Assembly: GCF_003269295.1 (NCBI RefSeq)
Contig: NZ_QLTT01000002.1
Coordinates: 186,001 to 250,000, forward strand
Source of the DNA: Lentzea atacamensis
GTDB taxonomy: Bacteria > Actinomycetota > Actinomycetes > Mycobacteriales > Pseudonocardiaceae
Direction: 5' to 3'
DNA: 64,000 bases
Below, one piece after another: positions 52,037 through 59,834 of the stretch; the first letter of the stretch is position 1, and every line of letters starts with the position of its first letter. The notes beneath the pieces were generated by a model. That model was not told the DNA's origin, did no database searches, and worked only from the letters and a program-made list of their open reading frames with translations. Made by a program: the position numbers and the translations under genes.

Positions 52037-54136
52037 GTGTCCTCACCCACCGATCGGGGCCGCCGCCTGCTGCCCCTGCTCCCGACGAACCACCCGCTCG
52101 GGCGCCAGGCAGTCACCTGCCAGTACCGCTGCGGCAATGCCTGCTCGCACGACGCTCCCAACACCTCGGACAACGCGTACTTCGGTGACGTCGTCAAGGA
52201 GGTCGTGAGCCGCCGCGGCATGCTGAAGGCCGGTGCGGTCGTCGCCGCCGCCGGCGCCGGTGCGCTCGCCTTCTCCGGAGCGGCCGCCGCTGCCCCGGCG
52301 CACGCCGACCTCGACCTGGACCTGGACCTGGACCTGAAGTTCGGTCACGACCGCGACGGACTCAACTTCGAGCCGGTGCAGCCCAACACCCTCGATGCGC
52401 TCGTGGTGCCGAAGGGCTACCAGTCCGACGTCGTGATCCGCTGGGGCGACCCGGTGCTGCCGGACGCGCCCGCGTTCGACTTCGACAAGCAGACCGCTGC
52501 CGCCCAGGCGAAGCAGTTCGGCTTCAACAACGACTTCTGCGGCCTCGTGCCACTGCCGGGCTGGGACCGCTGGCTCATGGTGAGCAACCACGAGTACACG
52601 TCCGAAGAGTTCATGTTCAGGAACTGGGACGCGAACAACCCGACCGAGGAGCAGGTCAAGATCGCCTGGGCCGCGCACGGCCTGTCGGTCGTGCAGGTCG
52701 AGCGCGACCACCGCACCGGCAAGCTCGTGCCGTCCAAGGACCGCCGCAAGTACAACCGCCGCATCACGCTGACCACGAAGTTCGAGATGCGTGGCCCGGC
52801 TGCCGGTTCGAAGCACCTCAAGACGTCGGCCGACGCGTCCGGCAAGGTCGTGCTGGGCACGCAGAACAACTGCGCCGGTGGCGTCACGCCGTGGGGCACG
52901 ATCCTGTCCGGCGAGGAGAACTTCAACCAGTACTTCGCCAACGGCGGCCAGGTCGCCGACGCCACCACGAAGGCGCGCCTCGCCCGCTACGGCATGTCCG
53001 GTGGTGCCACCACGCGCAAGTGGGAGCGGTTCGACAAGCGCTTCGACCTCGCGCAGGAGCCCAACGAGGCCAACCGCTTCGGCTGGATCGTCGAGATCGA
53101 CCCGCTCGACCCGACGTCGACGCCGGTCAAGCACACCGCGCTCGGCCGCTTCAAGCACGAGGGTGCGAACGTCATCGTCGCCCGCGACGGCCGCGTCGTC
53201 GCGTACATGGGTGACGACGAGCGCTTCGACTACATGTACAAGTTCGTCACCGACGGCTGCTACCAGAAGGGCGACTCGAAGCGCGCCCGCGAGCACAACA
53301 AGCGCCTGCTCGACTCCGGCACGCTCTACGTCGCGAAGTTCACCGGTGACAGCCCGGCCGCCGAGATCGACGGCACCGGCAAGCTGCCGTCCGACGGTGA
53401 GTTCGACGGCTCCGGTCAGTGGATTCCGCTGGCGCACAACGACAAGTCGTTCGTCGAGGGCTTCACCGCCGACGAGGTCTACATCTTCACGCGCCTCGCG
53501 GCCGACAAGGTCGGTGCCACGAAGATGGACCGCCCCGAGGACGTCGAGCCGAACCCGCGCAACCGCCGGGTCTACGCCGCGCTCACCAACAACACCGACC
53601 GCGGCAAGCCCGGCAAGGAAGGCGCCACCGAGGTCGCGCCGCGGCTCGGCAACAAGCACGGTCAGGTGCTCGAGCTCGAGGAGCGCCGTGGTGACAACAC
53701 GGCGACCACGTTCTCGTGGAAGCTGCTGCTGGTCTGCGGTGACCCCAACGACCCGAGCACGTACTTCGGCGGTTTCGACAAGAAGCAGGTCAGCCCGATC
53801 TCCTGCCCGGACAACGTCGCGTTCGACCCGCGCGGCAACCTGTGGATCTCCACCGACGGCAACGCCCTGAAGTCCAACGACGGCCTGTTCGCGGTGCCGG
53901 TCGAGGGCAAGCGCCGCGGCCAGGTGAAGCAGTTCCTCACCGTGCCGCTCGGTGCGGAGACGTGCGGCCCGGTCATCACCGACGACTTCGTCCTGGTGTC
54001 CGTGCAGCACCCCGGTGAGATCGACGGCGCCTCGGCGAGCAACCCGGCGTCGCACTGGCCGGACGGTGGCACCTCGCAGCCGCGTCCGTCCGTTGCGGTC
54101 GTGTGGCGCAAGGACCGTCGCCGCATCTGCGGCTGA
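52037..54136 (+). CDS. phoX: PhoX-family alkaline phosphatase (Tat substrate), copy 2
   Basis: A 699-residue paralogue of the preceding phosphatase. The pre-Tat CxxxCxxxC (C28, C32, C36), the Tat motif VSRRGMLKAGAVVAAAGA and the catalytic core are conserved (SNHEYTSEEFMFRNWDANN; GVTPWGTILSGEENFNQYFA; PDNVAFDPRGNLWISTDGN). It carries an extra acidic segment, (DL)5 then KFGHD, made by a short GACCTG repeat just after the signal peptide; this may bind calcium or be a slippage product. CGGAGG precedes the GTG. It has its own PHO-box-like repeat and a terminator, so it can be transcribed alone. Confidence 0.93.
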   Translation: MSSPTDRGRRLLPLLPTNHPLGRQAVTCQYRCGNACSHDAPNTSDNAYFGDVVKEVVSRRGMLKAGAVVAAAGAGALAFSGAAAAAPAHADLDLDLDLDLKFGHDRDGLNFEPVQPNTLDALVVPKGYQSDVVIRWGDPVLPDAPAFDFDKQTAAAQAKQFGFNNDFCGLVPLPGWDRWLMVSNHEYTSEEFMFRNWDANNPTEEQVKIAWAAHGLSVVQVERDHRTGKLVPSKDRRKYNRRITLTTKFEMRGPAAGSKHLKTSADASGKVVLGTQNNCAGGVTPWGTILSGEENFNQYFANGGQVADATTKARLARYGMSGGATTRKWERFDKRFDLAQEPNEANRFGWIVEIDPLDPTSTPVKHTALGRFKHEGANVIVARDGRVVAYMGDDERFDYMYKFVTDGCYQKGDSKRAREHNKRLLDSGTLYVAKFTGDSPAAEIDGTGKLPSDGEFDGSGQWIPLAHNDKSFVEGFTADEVYIFTRLAADKVGATKMDRPEDVEPNPRNRRVYAALTNNTDRGKPGKEGATEVAPRLGNKHGQVLELEERRGDNTATTFSWKLLLVCGDPNDPSTYFGGFDKKQVSPISCPDNVAFDPRGNLWISTDGNALKSNDGLFAVPVEGKRRGQVKQFLTVPLGAETCGPVITDDFVLVSVQHPGEIDGASASNPASHWPDGGTSQPRPSVAVVWRKDRRRICG

Positions 54137-54180
54137 GGGTGCTCGCCCGCTCACTCCTCGAAGTCGTTTGAACCGGTGCG

Positions 54181-54206
54181 GCCGTCGGGCCGTATGCCCT
54201 GACGGC
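54181..54206 (+). terminator. Hairpin after the second phoX
   Basis: GCCGTCGGGC pairs with GCCCTGACGGC (one bulged T) around CGTAT, giving a 10-bp stem 44 bases after the phoX stop. Confidence 0.6.
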
Positions 54207-54260
54207 TGCACCGCGGACAACGAAGACACGTCGCACTGTCTGTCCACATAGGAGTGAGTC

Positions 54261-54800
54261 ATGAAACGAGCTCGGCTCGTGTTCGTCACAACAGCCCTAC
54301 TCGGCGTCGTGGCAGGCGGCGCCGCCTCCACCGCCGCGCCGACCCCGGCGGCCATCAACGGACCTGACGCGCAGGTTGCACCCGCCGTGCAAGTTCCCGC
54401 AGGCAACAAGCTCGTCGCCAAGTTCTACGCCAAGGGCGTGCAGACCTACACCTGCACGACGGGAGCGTGGAAGCTCCTGGAACCCGCCGCCACCCTGGCG
54501 GACCGGCTGGGCAGGGCAGTCGGCCTGCACTCGCGCGGTCCGATCTGGGTGTCCACAACAGACGGAAGCGCCGTAGAGGCCGCCCCGGTCGACGGCGCCA
54601 GGAACGAGGTTCCCGGAGCGGTTCCGGAGCTCCTGCTGAAGGCCAAGACGACCAGGGGCGCGGGCGTGTTCGCCGGCGTCAGCTACGTGCAGCGCCTCGC
54701 GACCAAGGGCGGCCTCGCGCCGTCGGGTGGTTGCGCTGAAGGTGCCCAGACTTCCGTGCGCTACGAGGCGCTCTACACCTTTTCCGCACCCGCCCGCTGA
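54261..54800 (+). CDS. Secreted DUF3455 protein
   Basis: A 179-residue exported protein with a signal peptide ending near residue 25 (VAGGAASTAAPTP). The DUF3455 core is visible: VPAGNKLVAKFYAKGVQTYT, GRAVGLHSRGPIWVSTTDGS, AVPELLLKAKTT and GVSYVQRLATKGGLAPSGGC. Two Cys (about residue 65 and 159) could pair. Function unknown. The 3' end overlaps the convergent MFS gene by 28 bases. Confidence 0.85.
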   Translation: MKRARLVFVTTALLGVVAGGAASTAAPTPAAINGPDAQVAPAVQVPAGNKLVAKFYAKGVQTYTCTTGAWKLLEPAATLADRLGRAVGLHSRGPIWVSTTDGSAVEAAPVDGARNEVPGAVPELLLKAKTTRGAGVFAGVSYVQRLATKGGLAPSGGCAEGAQTSVRYEALYTFSAPAR

Positions 54801-55948
54801 ACCAGCGCCACCACGGCCGCGCTGATCATCGTGACGCCGACGACCCAGAGACCGGTTTTCTGGGTTCCGGTGAGATCGTGCAGCCACCCGGTGACGTAGG
54901 GCGCGGCGAACCCGCTCACGTTGCCCAGCGAGTTGATCAACGCAATACCGCCCGCAGCAGCCGTACCGCCCAGAAAACTCGTGGGAAGCGCCCAGAACGT
55001 GGGCAGGGCGGCACACACACCGATCGCGCAGACCGAGACCGCGACCATCGCCGCGATGGGGTTGTCCAGGTAGAGCGCGACCGGGATGGCCGCTCCACCG
55101 AGCAGCATCGGCGCGGCAACGTGCCACTTCCGTTCTCCGGTGCGGTCGCCGTGCCTGGCCCACAGGATCATGGCGACCGCGCCGAGCGCGTACGGAATCG
55201 CGTTGATCAGCCCGCGCTCGACGATGCCCGCTCCCGGCGCGAGCCCCTTGATGATCGTCGGCAGGAAGAACCCCAGCGTGTACAGCCCGTACACGATCCC
55301 GAAGTACACGAAGCTCAACGCCAGGATCCGCGGGTGCGTGAGCGCCTTCCTGAGCGGCCAGTGCTCCTTCTGCGGCTCTTCGATCACCTGTTCCGGCTTG
55401 TCCGGCAACCAGAACCACGTCACGAACGCCAGCGCGATCGCGGGCAACCCCTCGATCAGGAACATGGTGCGCCAGTCGGTCCACTGGATCAGCAACCCGC
55501 TGAGCGTCGCCCCGAGGGCGGTGGAGATCGGCACCGCGACCATGAACAGCGCGACGATCCGCGCCCGGTCCTTCTCCGGGAACCAGTACGTCAGGTAGAG
55601 GATGATGCCGGGAAAGAACCCGGCCTCCGCCACACCCAGCAGGAACCGCAGGACGATCAGCACCGTCCCGTTGGGCACGAACGCCATGGCCGTGGCGACG
55701 ATCCCCCAGCTGACCATGATCCGCGCGATCCACCTGCGCGCCCCGAACCTGTGCAGTGCCAGGTTGCTCGGCACCTCCAGGATCAGGTACCCGATGAAGA
55801 ACACCCCGGAGGCGAACCCGAACACCGTCGCCGAGAGCTTGAGCTCCTCCGACATCCCGTTCGGCCCGGCGAACCCGATGTTGACCCGGTCCAGGTAGTT
55901 GATGAAGTACAGCAGGCAGAGATAGGGAAGGATCAACTTCCGCGGCAC
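54773..55948 (-). CDS. MFS transporter, anion:cation symporter family
   Basis: A 391-residue MFS permease with 12 helices of the ACS family (tartrate/phthalate/hexuronate type). Markers are LLYFINYLDRVNIGFAGPNG, GVFFIGYLILEVPSNLALHR, LLGVAEAGFFPGIILYLTYW and FLIEGLPAIALAFVTWFWLP. It probably imports an organic acid. GTG start, 14 bases from the divergent SDR gene, so both promoters share that very short gap. Confidence 0.9.
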   Translation of the reverse strand: MPRKLILPYLCLLYFINYLDRVNIGFAGPNGMSEELKLSATVFGFASGVFFIGYLILEVPSNLALHRFGARRWIARIMVSWGIVATAMAFVPNGTVLIVLRFLLGVAEAGFFPGIILYLTYWFPEKDRARIVALFMVAVPISTALGATLSGLLIQWTDWRTMFLIEGLPAIALAFVTWFWLPDKPEQVIEEPQKEHWPLRKALTHPRILALSFVYFGIVYGLYTLGFFLPTIIKGLAPGAGIVERGLINAIPYALGAVAMILWARHGDRTGERKWHVAAPMLLGGAAIPVALYLDNPIAAMVAVSVCAIGVCAALPTFWALPTSFLGGTAAAGGIALINSLGNVSGFAAPYVTGWLHDLTGTQKTGLWVVGVTMISAAVVALVQRAGAEKV

Positions 55949-55962
55949 GTTACGGTTCCCCC

Positions 55963-56640
55963 ATGAGTGATCGTCCGGTCGCCCTCGTCACCGGGGCATC
56001 CAGTGGAATCGGCTCGGCCATCGCCCGCAGTCTGGCCCCAACTCACGATCTCCTGCTAGGCGGACGCGACGAAACGTCCCTGTCCCTGCTCGCTGCGGAA
56101 CTTCCCGGCGCGGAGGCCTGGCCCTTCGACCTGACGAACCTCGCCTCGGCGGACACGGCCCACATCGCGCGCCTCGACGTGGTGGTGCACAGCGCCGGCG
56201 TGGCCCTGCTCGGCCCGTTGTCCGAGGCCTCTGTGGACATGTGGCGCCAGACCCTCGAGGTCAACGTCGTGGCGGTCGCCGAGCTGACCCGTCTGCTGCT
56301 GCCCCAGCTCCGCGCCGCGTCCGGTCAGGTGGTGCTGATCAACTCAGGTGCCGGCCTGCGCGCCAACCCGGGCTGGGGCGTGTACGCGGCCTCGAAGTTC
56401 GCTCTCCGCGCCTACGCCGACGCCCTCCGCGCCGACGAGCCGTCGTTGCGCGTGACCTCGGTGTTCCCCGGACGGACGGACACGCCGATGCAGCGCGAGG
56501 TGCGCCGCCAGGAGGGTGGCGAGTACGACGCCACGCAGTACCTCGACCCGGCCTCGGTGGGGCGCGCCGTGGCGTCGGCCGTGCTGGCGACGCCGGACGC
56601 GCACATCACCGAGATCGTGGTGCGGCCGCAACCGCGTTGA
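55963..56640 (+). CDS. Short-chain dehydrogenase/reductase
   Basis: A 225-residue SDR with ALVTGASSGIGSAIARSL, NAGVALL-like VHSAGVALLGPLSEA, catalytic Ser in VLINSGAGLRANPG and YAASKFALRAYADALRADEP (YxxxK). The tail is short, as in the cytosolic YciK-like or ketoreductase branch. Substrate unknown. It ends one base before the convergent amidohydrolase gene, and no terminator is seen. Confidence 0.9.
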   Translation: MSDRPVALVTGASSGIGSAIARSLAPTHDLLLGGRDETSLSLLAAELPGAEAWPFDLTNLASADTAHIARLDVVVHSAGVALLGPLSEASVDMWRQTLEVNVVAVAELTRLLLPQLRAASGQVVLINSGAGLRANPGWGVYAASKFALRAYADALRADEPSLRVTSVFPGRTDTPMQREVRRQEGGEYDATQYLDPASVGRAVASAVLATPDAHITEIVVRPQPR

Positions 56641-57945
56641 TCAGGTGTTCCGCAGCCGCTGAGCCACCGCGGTCACGCCTGCCTGGGCTTCCTGCCGATC
56701 CACCCGGGTGGACTCCCCGCCGGCGACGACGTGCTCGCCGCCCACCCACACGTCGGTGATCCGCCGAGCTCCGGAAGCCCAGACCAGGTTCGCCAGCAGC
56801 TGCGAGTCCGGCGCGTCCAACCCGGTGGCGAACGCCGGGTCGTCAGCGTCGACGTGCACGACATCGCCCCAACGCCCAGCTTCCAGCGCCCCGATGTCGT
56901 CCCGGCCGAGAGCCGCGGCTCCACCCCGAGTCGCCATCAACAACGCCTGCGCCGCACCGAGCACCGTGGCGTCCATCTTGGAAACGCGAGCGAACAGCCC
57001 GGCCAGCCGCGCCTCCTCGAACAGGTCCAGGTCGTCGTTGGACGCCGGCCCGTCCGTTCCCAACCCGACCGGGACTCCGGCAGCCAGCATCTCCGGCACC
57101 CGCGCGATCCCGGACGCGAGCTTCGCGTTGGACCCGGGGCAGTGCGCCACACCAACACCGAACGACGCGTACAAAGCAATGTCGTCATCGGACAGATGCA
57201 CGGAGTGCGCGGACAGAACCCGCCCACCCAGCACGTCCGAAGCCTTCAGCAGGGCGGGCACCGACCCGAACTCCGCCCGCTGCGCCTCGTCCTCGAACGG
57301 CGACTCGGCGACGTGCACCATGAGCAGCGCCCCGCGGGCCCGCGCCTCCCCGGCGATCGAGGTCAGCTGAGCAGGAGAAAGCGTGTAGGCGGAGTGCGGC
57401 CCGTAGGCGAGCTCGACCCGGCCGTCCGCGAACTGCAGCCCGTCCGCGTCGATCCACGCCGAGATCTCGTCGGTCATCGACCGCCACGACATCCCCGGCA
57501 CGTCGAGGATCGCCGCGCCGAACACCACGCGCGACCCGGCGGCCAGCACAGAAGACACCAGTTCGGGGCCGTGGAAGTACATCTCGGCCGAGGTGGTGAC
57601 GCCGTGCCGCAACATCTCCACCGCGCCCAGCAGCATGCCCGTGCCGACGTCGGCCGCGGTCATCCGTGCCTCGTTGGGCCACATCTGCTCCTGCAGCCAC
57701 CGCAGCAGCGGCAGGTCCGAACCCAGGCCGCGCAGCACCGTCATCGGGCTGTGCGCGTGGGTGTTCACCAGGCCGGGCAGCAGGATCCCCGACAGCCGCC
57801 GGATCTCGCCGTCGAACGCGGGAGCCTCGGCAGCACCACCCACGTAGGTGATTCGACCGTCGACCACGTCCACGACCGCGTCGCGCAACACGGAGCAGGA
57901 CGAGTCGCAGGGCAGGACCACCGGGGCGTGCAAGCGCAGTGACAT
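56641..57945 (-). CDS. Amidohydrolase (TRZ/ATZ, nucleoside-deaminase-like)
   Basis: A 434-residue metal-dependent deaminase. The metal motif is NTHAHSPMTVLRGLGSDLPL; later ligands are VHVAESPFEDEA, LSAHSVHLSDDDIALYA, and the catalytic Asp in LGTDGPASNDDLDLFEEARL. These fit the 5'-methylthioadenosine/S-adenosylhomocysteine deaminase-like or chlorohydrolase group. ATG at 57945 was chosen because upstream in-frame codons extend through a non-coding-looking gap. The true substrate is not readable. Confidence 0.88.
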   Translation of the reverse strand: MSLRLHAPVVLPCDSSCSVLRDAVVDVVDGRITYVGGAAEAPAFDGEIRRLSGILLPGLVNTHAHSPMTVLRGLGSDLPLLRWLQEQMWPNEARMTAADVGTGMLLGAVEMLRHGVTTSAEMYFHGPELVSSVLAAGSRVVFGAAILDVPGMSWRSMTDEISAWIDADGLQFADGRVELAYGPHSAYTLSPAQLTSIAGEARARGALLMVHVAESPFEDEAQRAEFGSVPALLKASDVLGGRVLSAHSVHLSDDDIALYASFGVGVAHCPGSNAKLASGIARVPEMLAAGVPVGLGTDGPASNDDLDLFEEARLAGLFARVSKMDATVLGAAQALLMATRGGAAALGRDDIGALEAGRWGDVVHVDADDPAFATGLDAPDSQLLANLVWASGARRITDVWVGGEHVVAGGESTRVDRQEAQAGVTAVAQRLRNT

Positions 57946-58143
57946 GCGGAGAATCCTGCCACTGTGATGCCAGTCACAAGCATGCATAGGTCAGGGGCAA
58001 CTGGGAATCCTGGCTCCGTCGGGTGCGGGCCGACCCCCAGGGTCCGCCCCGACCAGAACTTCTCCCCAACCAGGGGGCCCGTCGAGCACTATCCGGCGGG
58101 CCCTTTGTGCATTCGAGGCAACCTGACCGACGGGGACGACGTC

Positions 58144-58277
58144 ACATGATCATGTCGAAGAAGCCGTGCACGTCCAGTGGACACTTCCGGCGCGCGCAGA
58201 AGCCCGCCACCCCCAAACCGCCGACTCGGCGCTGAGTTGGCATGATCACGACTGCACGGGTACGGGCGTGATCATGC
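58144..58277. repeat. TGATCA palindromes around two very small ORFs
   Basis: ACATGATCATGT (58144-58155) is a perfect 12-bp palindrome. GCATGATCACG (58240-58250) and CGTGATCATGC (58267-58277) form a perfect 11-bp inverted repeat with a 16-base spacer. All share a TGATCA core. They sit at the start of one tiny ORF and directly upstream of the ribosome site of the next. They look like operators. The 430-base gap they lie in (57946-58375) holds no longer gene I can support. A GGGCCCG/CGGGCCCTTT hairpin (58075-58106) lies before them. Confidence 0.55.
58146..58235 (+). CDS. Possible basic micropeptide (29 residues)
   Basis: A possible 29-residue peptide, MIMSKKPCTSSGHFRRAQKP and then nine more residues (ATPKPPTRR). 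It has one Cys and a net charge near +8. Its start is inside a TGATCA palindrome, and GGGGA lies about ten bases upstream. No homology can be judged by eye. It may be chance, but it pairs in tandem with an acidic ORF 52 bases downstream. Confidence 0.3.
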   Translation: MIMSKKPCTSSGHFRRAQKPATPKPPTRR

Positions 58278-58287
58278 GGAGGCATCA

Positions 58288-58374
58288 GTGGCCGACATCG
58301 ACCCTCAGAACGACGACCAGTTCAGCGATGTCGAGATGACGCAGGAGTTCGACGTCATCCGCGACGACCGCTGA
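58288..58374 (+). CDS. Possible acidic micropeptide (28 residues)
   Basis: A possible 28-residue acidic peptide, MADIDPQNDDQFSDVEMTQE and then eight more residues (FDVIRDDR). GGAGG lies five bases before the GTG, a better ribosome site than many longer genes here. It is directly after the inverted repeat and ends two bases before the convergent kinase gene. It has no Cys and no export signal. A precursor peptide or a regulatory micropeptide is possible; no modifying enzyme is adjacent. Confidence 0.4.
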   Translation: MADIDPQNDDQFSDVEMTQEFDVIRDDR

Positions 58375-58375
58375 C

Positions 58376-59545
58376 TTACGCCAGCGGCAGTTCGGCGCGG
58401 ACCGTCCATCCAGTCGGTTCGCGTCGGCCTGCGGAGAACGTGCCACCCAGCAGTTCGACGCGCTCGCGCATGCCCACGAGCCCGTAACCACCCGAGCCAC
58501 CAACGGGAACGCCCGACGCGACGCCGTCGTCGGTGATCGACAGTCGCAGCGCGCCCTCGCTCGAGGTCAGTGCGACGTCCACTGAGGACACGGCGGAAGC
58601 GTGTTTCTGGGTGTTCGTCAGAGATTCCTGGACCAAGCGCAGCACGGAGCGCGCCAGCTCCTGCGGCACCGCGTCCTGCAGGTCGAACGAAAGCCGCACC
58701 GGCAGACCGGATTCCGTTGCCAACGCGCGCACGTCGTCCACCAAGGACGAAGACGCGGCCGGCCCGGACGACTCGCCATCGCGCAACGTCCCGACCAGAC
58801 GGCGCATCGCGGTCAGCGCCTCGTAGCCGGACGCCTCGATGGTCGGCAGCACCTGCTCGGCGGTCTCGCGACTCAGCTGACCTGCCTGAGCGTGCACGAC
58901 GATCGCGGTGACGTAGTGCGCGACCACGTCGTGCAGCTCGCGAGCCAACGCCATCCGCTCGGCGTTCTGGGCCGCGGCAACGGAAGCCGCGAGCTGAGAC
59001 GCACGTTCGTTGTCCCTCGCCCGGAAGTACAGTCCACTGCCCACCGACAGGATGAGCAGCAGTGTCGCGCCGAACAGGTAGGACGTGGGATCCGGGGCCC
59101 AGTCGCGGTACTCGACCGGGGCGACGATCGGCCACCCCAGGACCTCGGTGGTCGCCATCGCGGCCATCACCAGCGCCGTGCCGACCATCGCGCGCCAGCG
59201 GGTGTCTTCTCGCACGAGAACCGAGATGGTCGCCATCGCCGCGCCGGTCATCGACACGTTGGCACCGCTGATGAAGAAGTGCGGCTCGATCGCAACGCCG
59301 AGAAACCGCAGGGAAAGCGCCACGCAGACGATCGCGAACGCCAGTGCCAGTGCCGCGTCGAACGGACGGCGGGGTGCGAGCACGGCGATCGCGCAGATCA
59401 CCAGCACGCCGGGCACCTGCCACCAGCCGAGCCCGCTGAGCGCACCGGCTTCCGCGATGACGATGCCCGTGAGCGAGAGCGCCAGCGGCCATTGGCGTTT
59501 GGCGAGCAGCCGCCAGTTCAGATCCGTGCTCTCCACCCGGTACAC
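58376..59545 (-). CDS. Orphan sensor histidine kinase (HisKA_3)
   Basis: A 389-residue kinase with five or six N-terminal membrane helices, then a HisKA_3 helix with the phospho-His in ALARELHDVVAHYVTAIVVH, and an HATPase domain (LVQESLTNTQKHA; ITDDGVASGVPVGGSGGYGL; GMRERVELLGGTF). This is the NarX/DesK-like branch typical of actinomycetes. No response regulator is adjacent, so it is an orphan here. GTG at 59545; a GTG three codons later is also possible. Downstream of it lie the two convergent micro-ORFs. Confidence 0.88.
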   Translation of the reverse strand: MYRVESTDLNWRLLAKRQWPLALSLTGIVIAEAGALSGLGWWQVPGVLVICAIAVLAPRRPFDAALALAFAIVCVALSLRFLGVAIEPHFFISGANVSMTGAAMATISVLVREDTRWRAMVGTALVMAAMATTEVLGWPIVAPVEYRDWAPDPTSYLFGATLLLILSVGSGLYFRARDNERASQLAASVAAAQNAERMALARELHDVVAHYVTAIVVHAQAGQLSRETAEQVLPTIEASGYEALTAMRRLVGTLRDGESSGPAASSSLVDDVRALATESGLPVRLSFDLQDAVPQELARSVLRLVQESLTNTQKHASAVSSVDVALTSSEGALRLSITDDGVASGVPVGGSGGYGLVGMRERVELLGGTFSAGRREPTGWTVRAELPLA

Positions 59546-59705
59546 GGTAAAGCCGGAAGACTGATTCCGCGTCCGACCGCAGGCTAACCCGGCATCAGCC
59601 AGAAGGCTGAGTGGGCGACCTGCGGAAATACCCTCACGGCGGATGCCGGATCACGCCCTGGTCACGGACTCTGGAGGAGCGAAAGTCGGGGATACGGAGG
59701 ACGCC

Positions 59706-59804
59706 ATGTTGTCAGTTGTGTTCACTTGGGCCGCCGCTGTGGTCGGCCTGTTGGTCCTTGCGCTGATGGCCCTGTCGGGCGTGATGATCGACTCTCAGAG
59801 GTAA
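59706..59804 (+). CDS. Small single-pass membrane peptide (32 residues)
   Basis: A 32-residue peptide, MLSVVFTWAAAVVGLLVLAL and then MALSGVMIDSQR. It is almost entirely one hydrophobic helix with a short polar end. CGGAGGACGCC precedes the ATG, a good ribosome site. It stands alone between the orphan kinase (divergent) and the 3' end of the NOS-like gene. A membrane micropeptide of this kind could bind a kinase or transporter; that is speculation. Confidence 0.55.
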   Translation: MLSVVFTWAAAVVGLLVLALMALSGVMIDSQR

Positions 59805-59834
59805 GAACCGCAGAGCCAGCGTGTGATGGGGAAG

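Noticed and set aside
52043-54421. A 792-codon minus-strand frame over phoX
   Set aside because: It is the shadow of the phosphatase gene. It has no domain and is Arg/Val-rich, as expected of antisense frames in this GC range.
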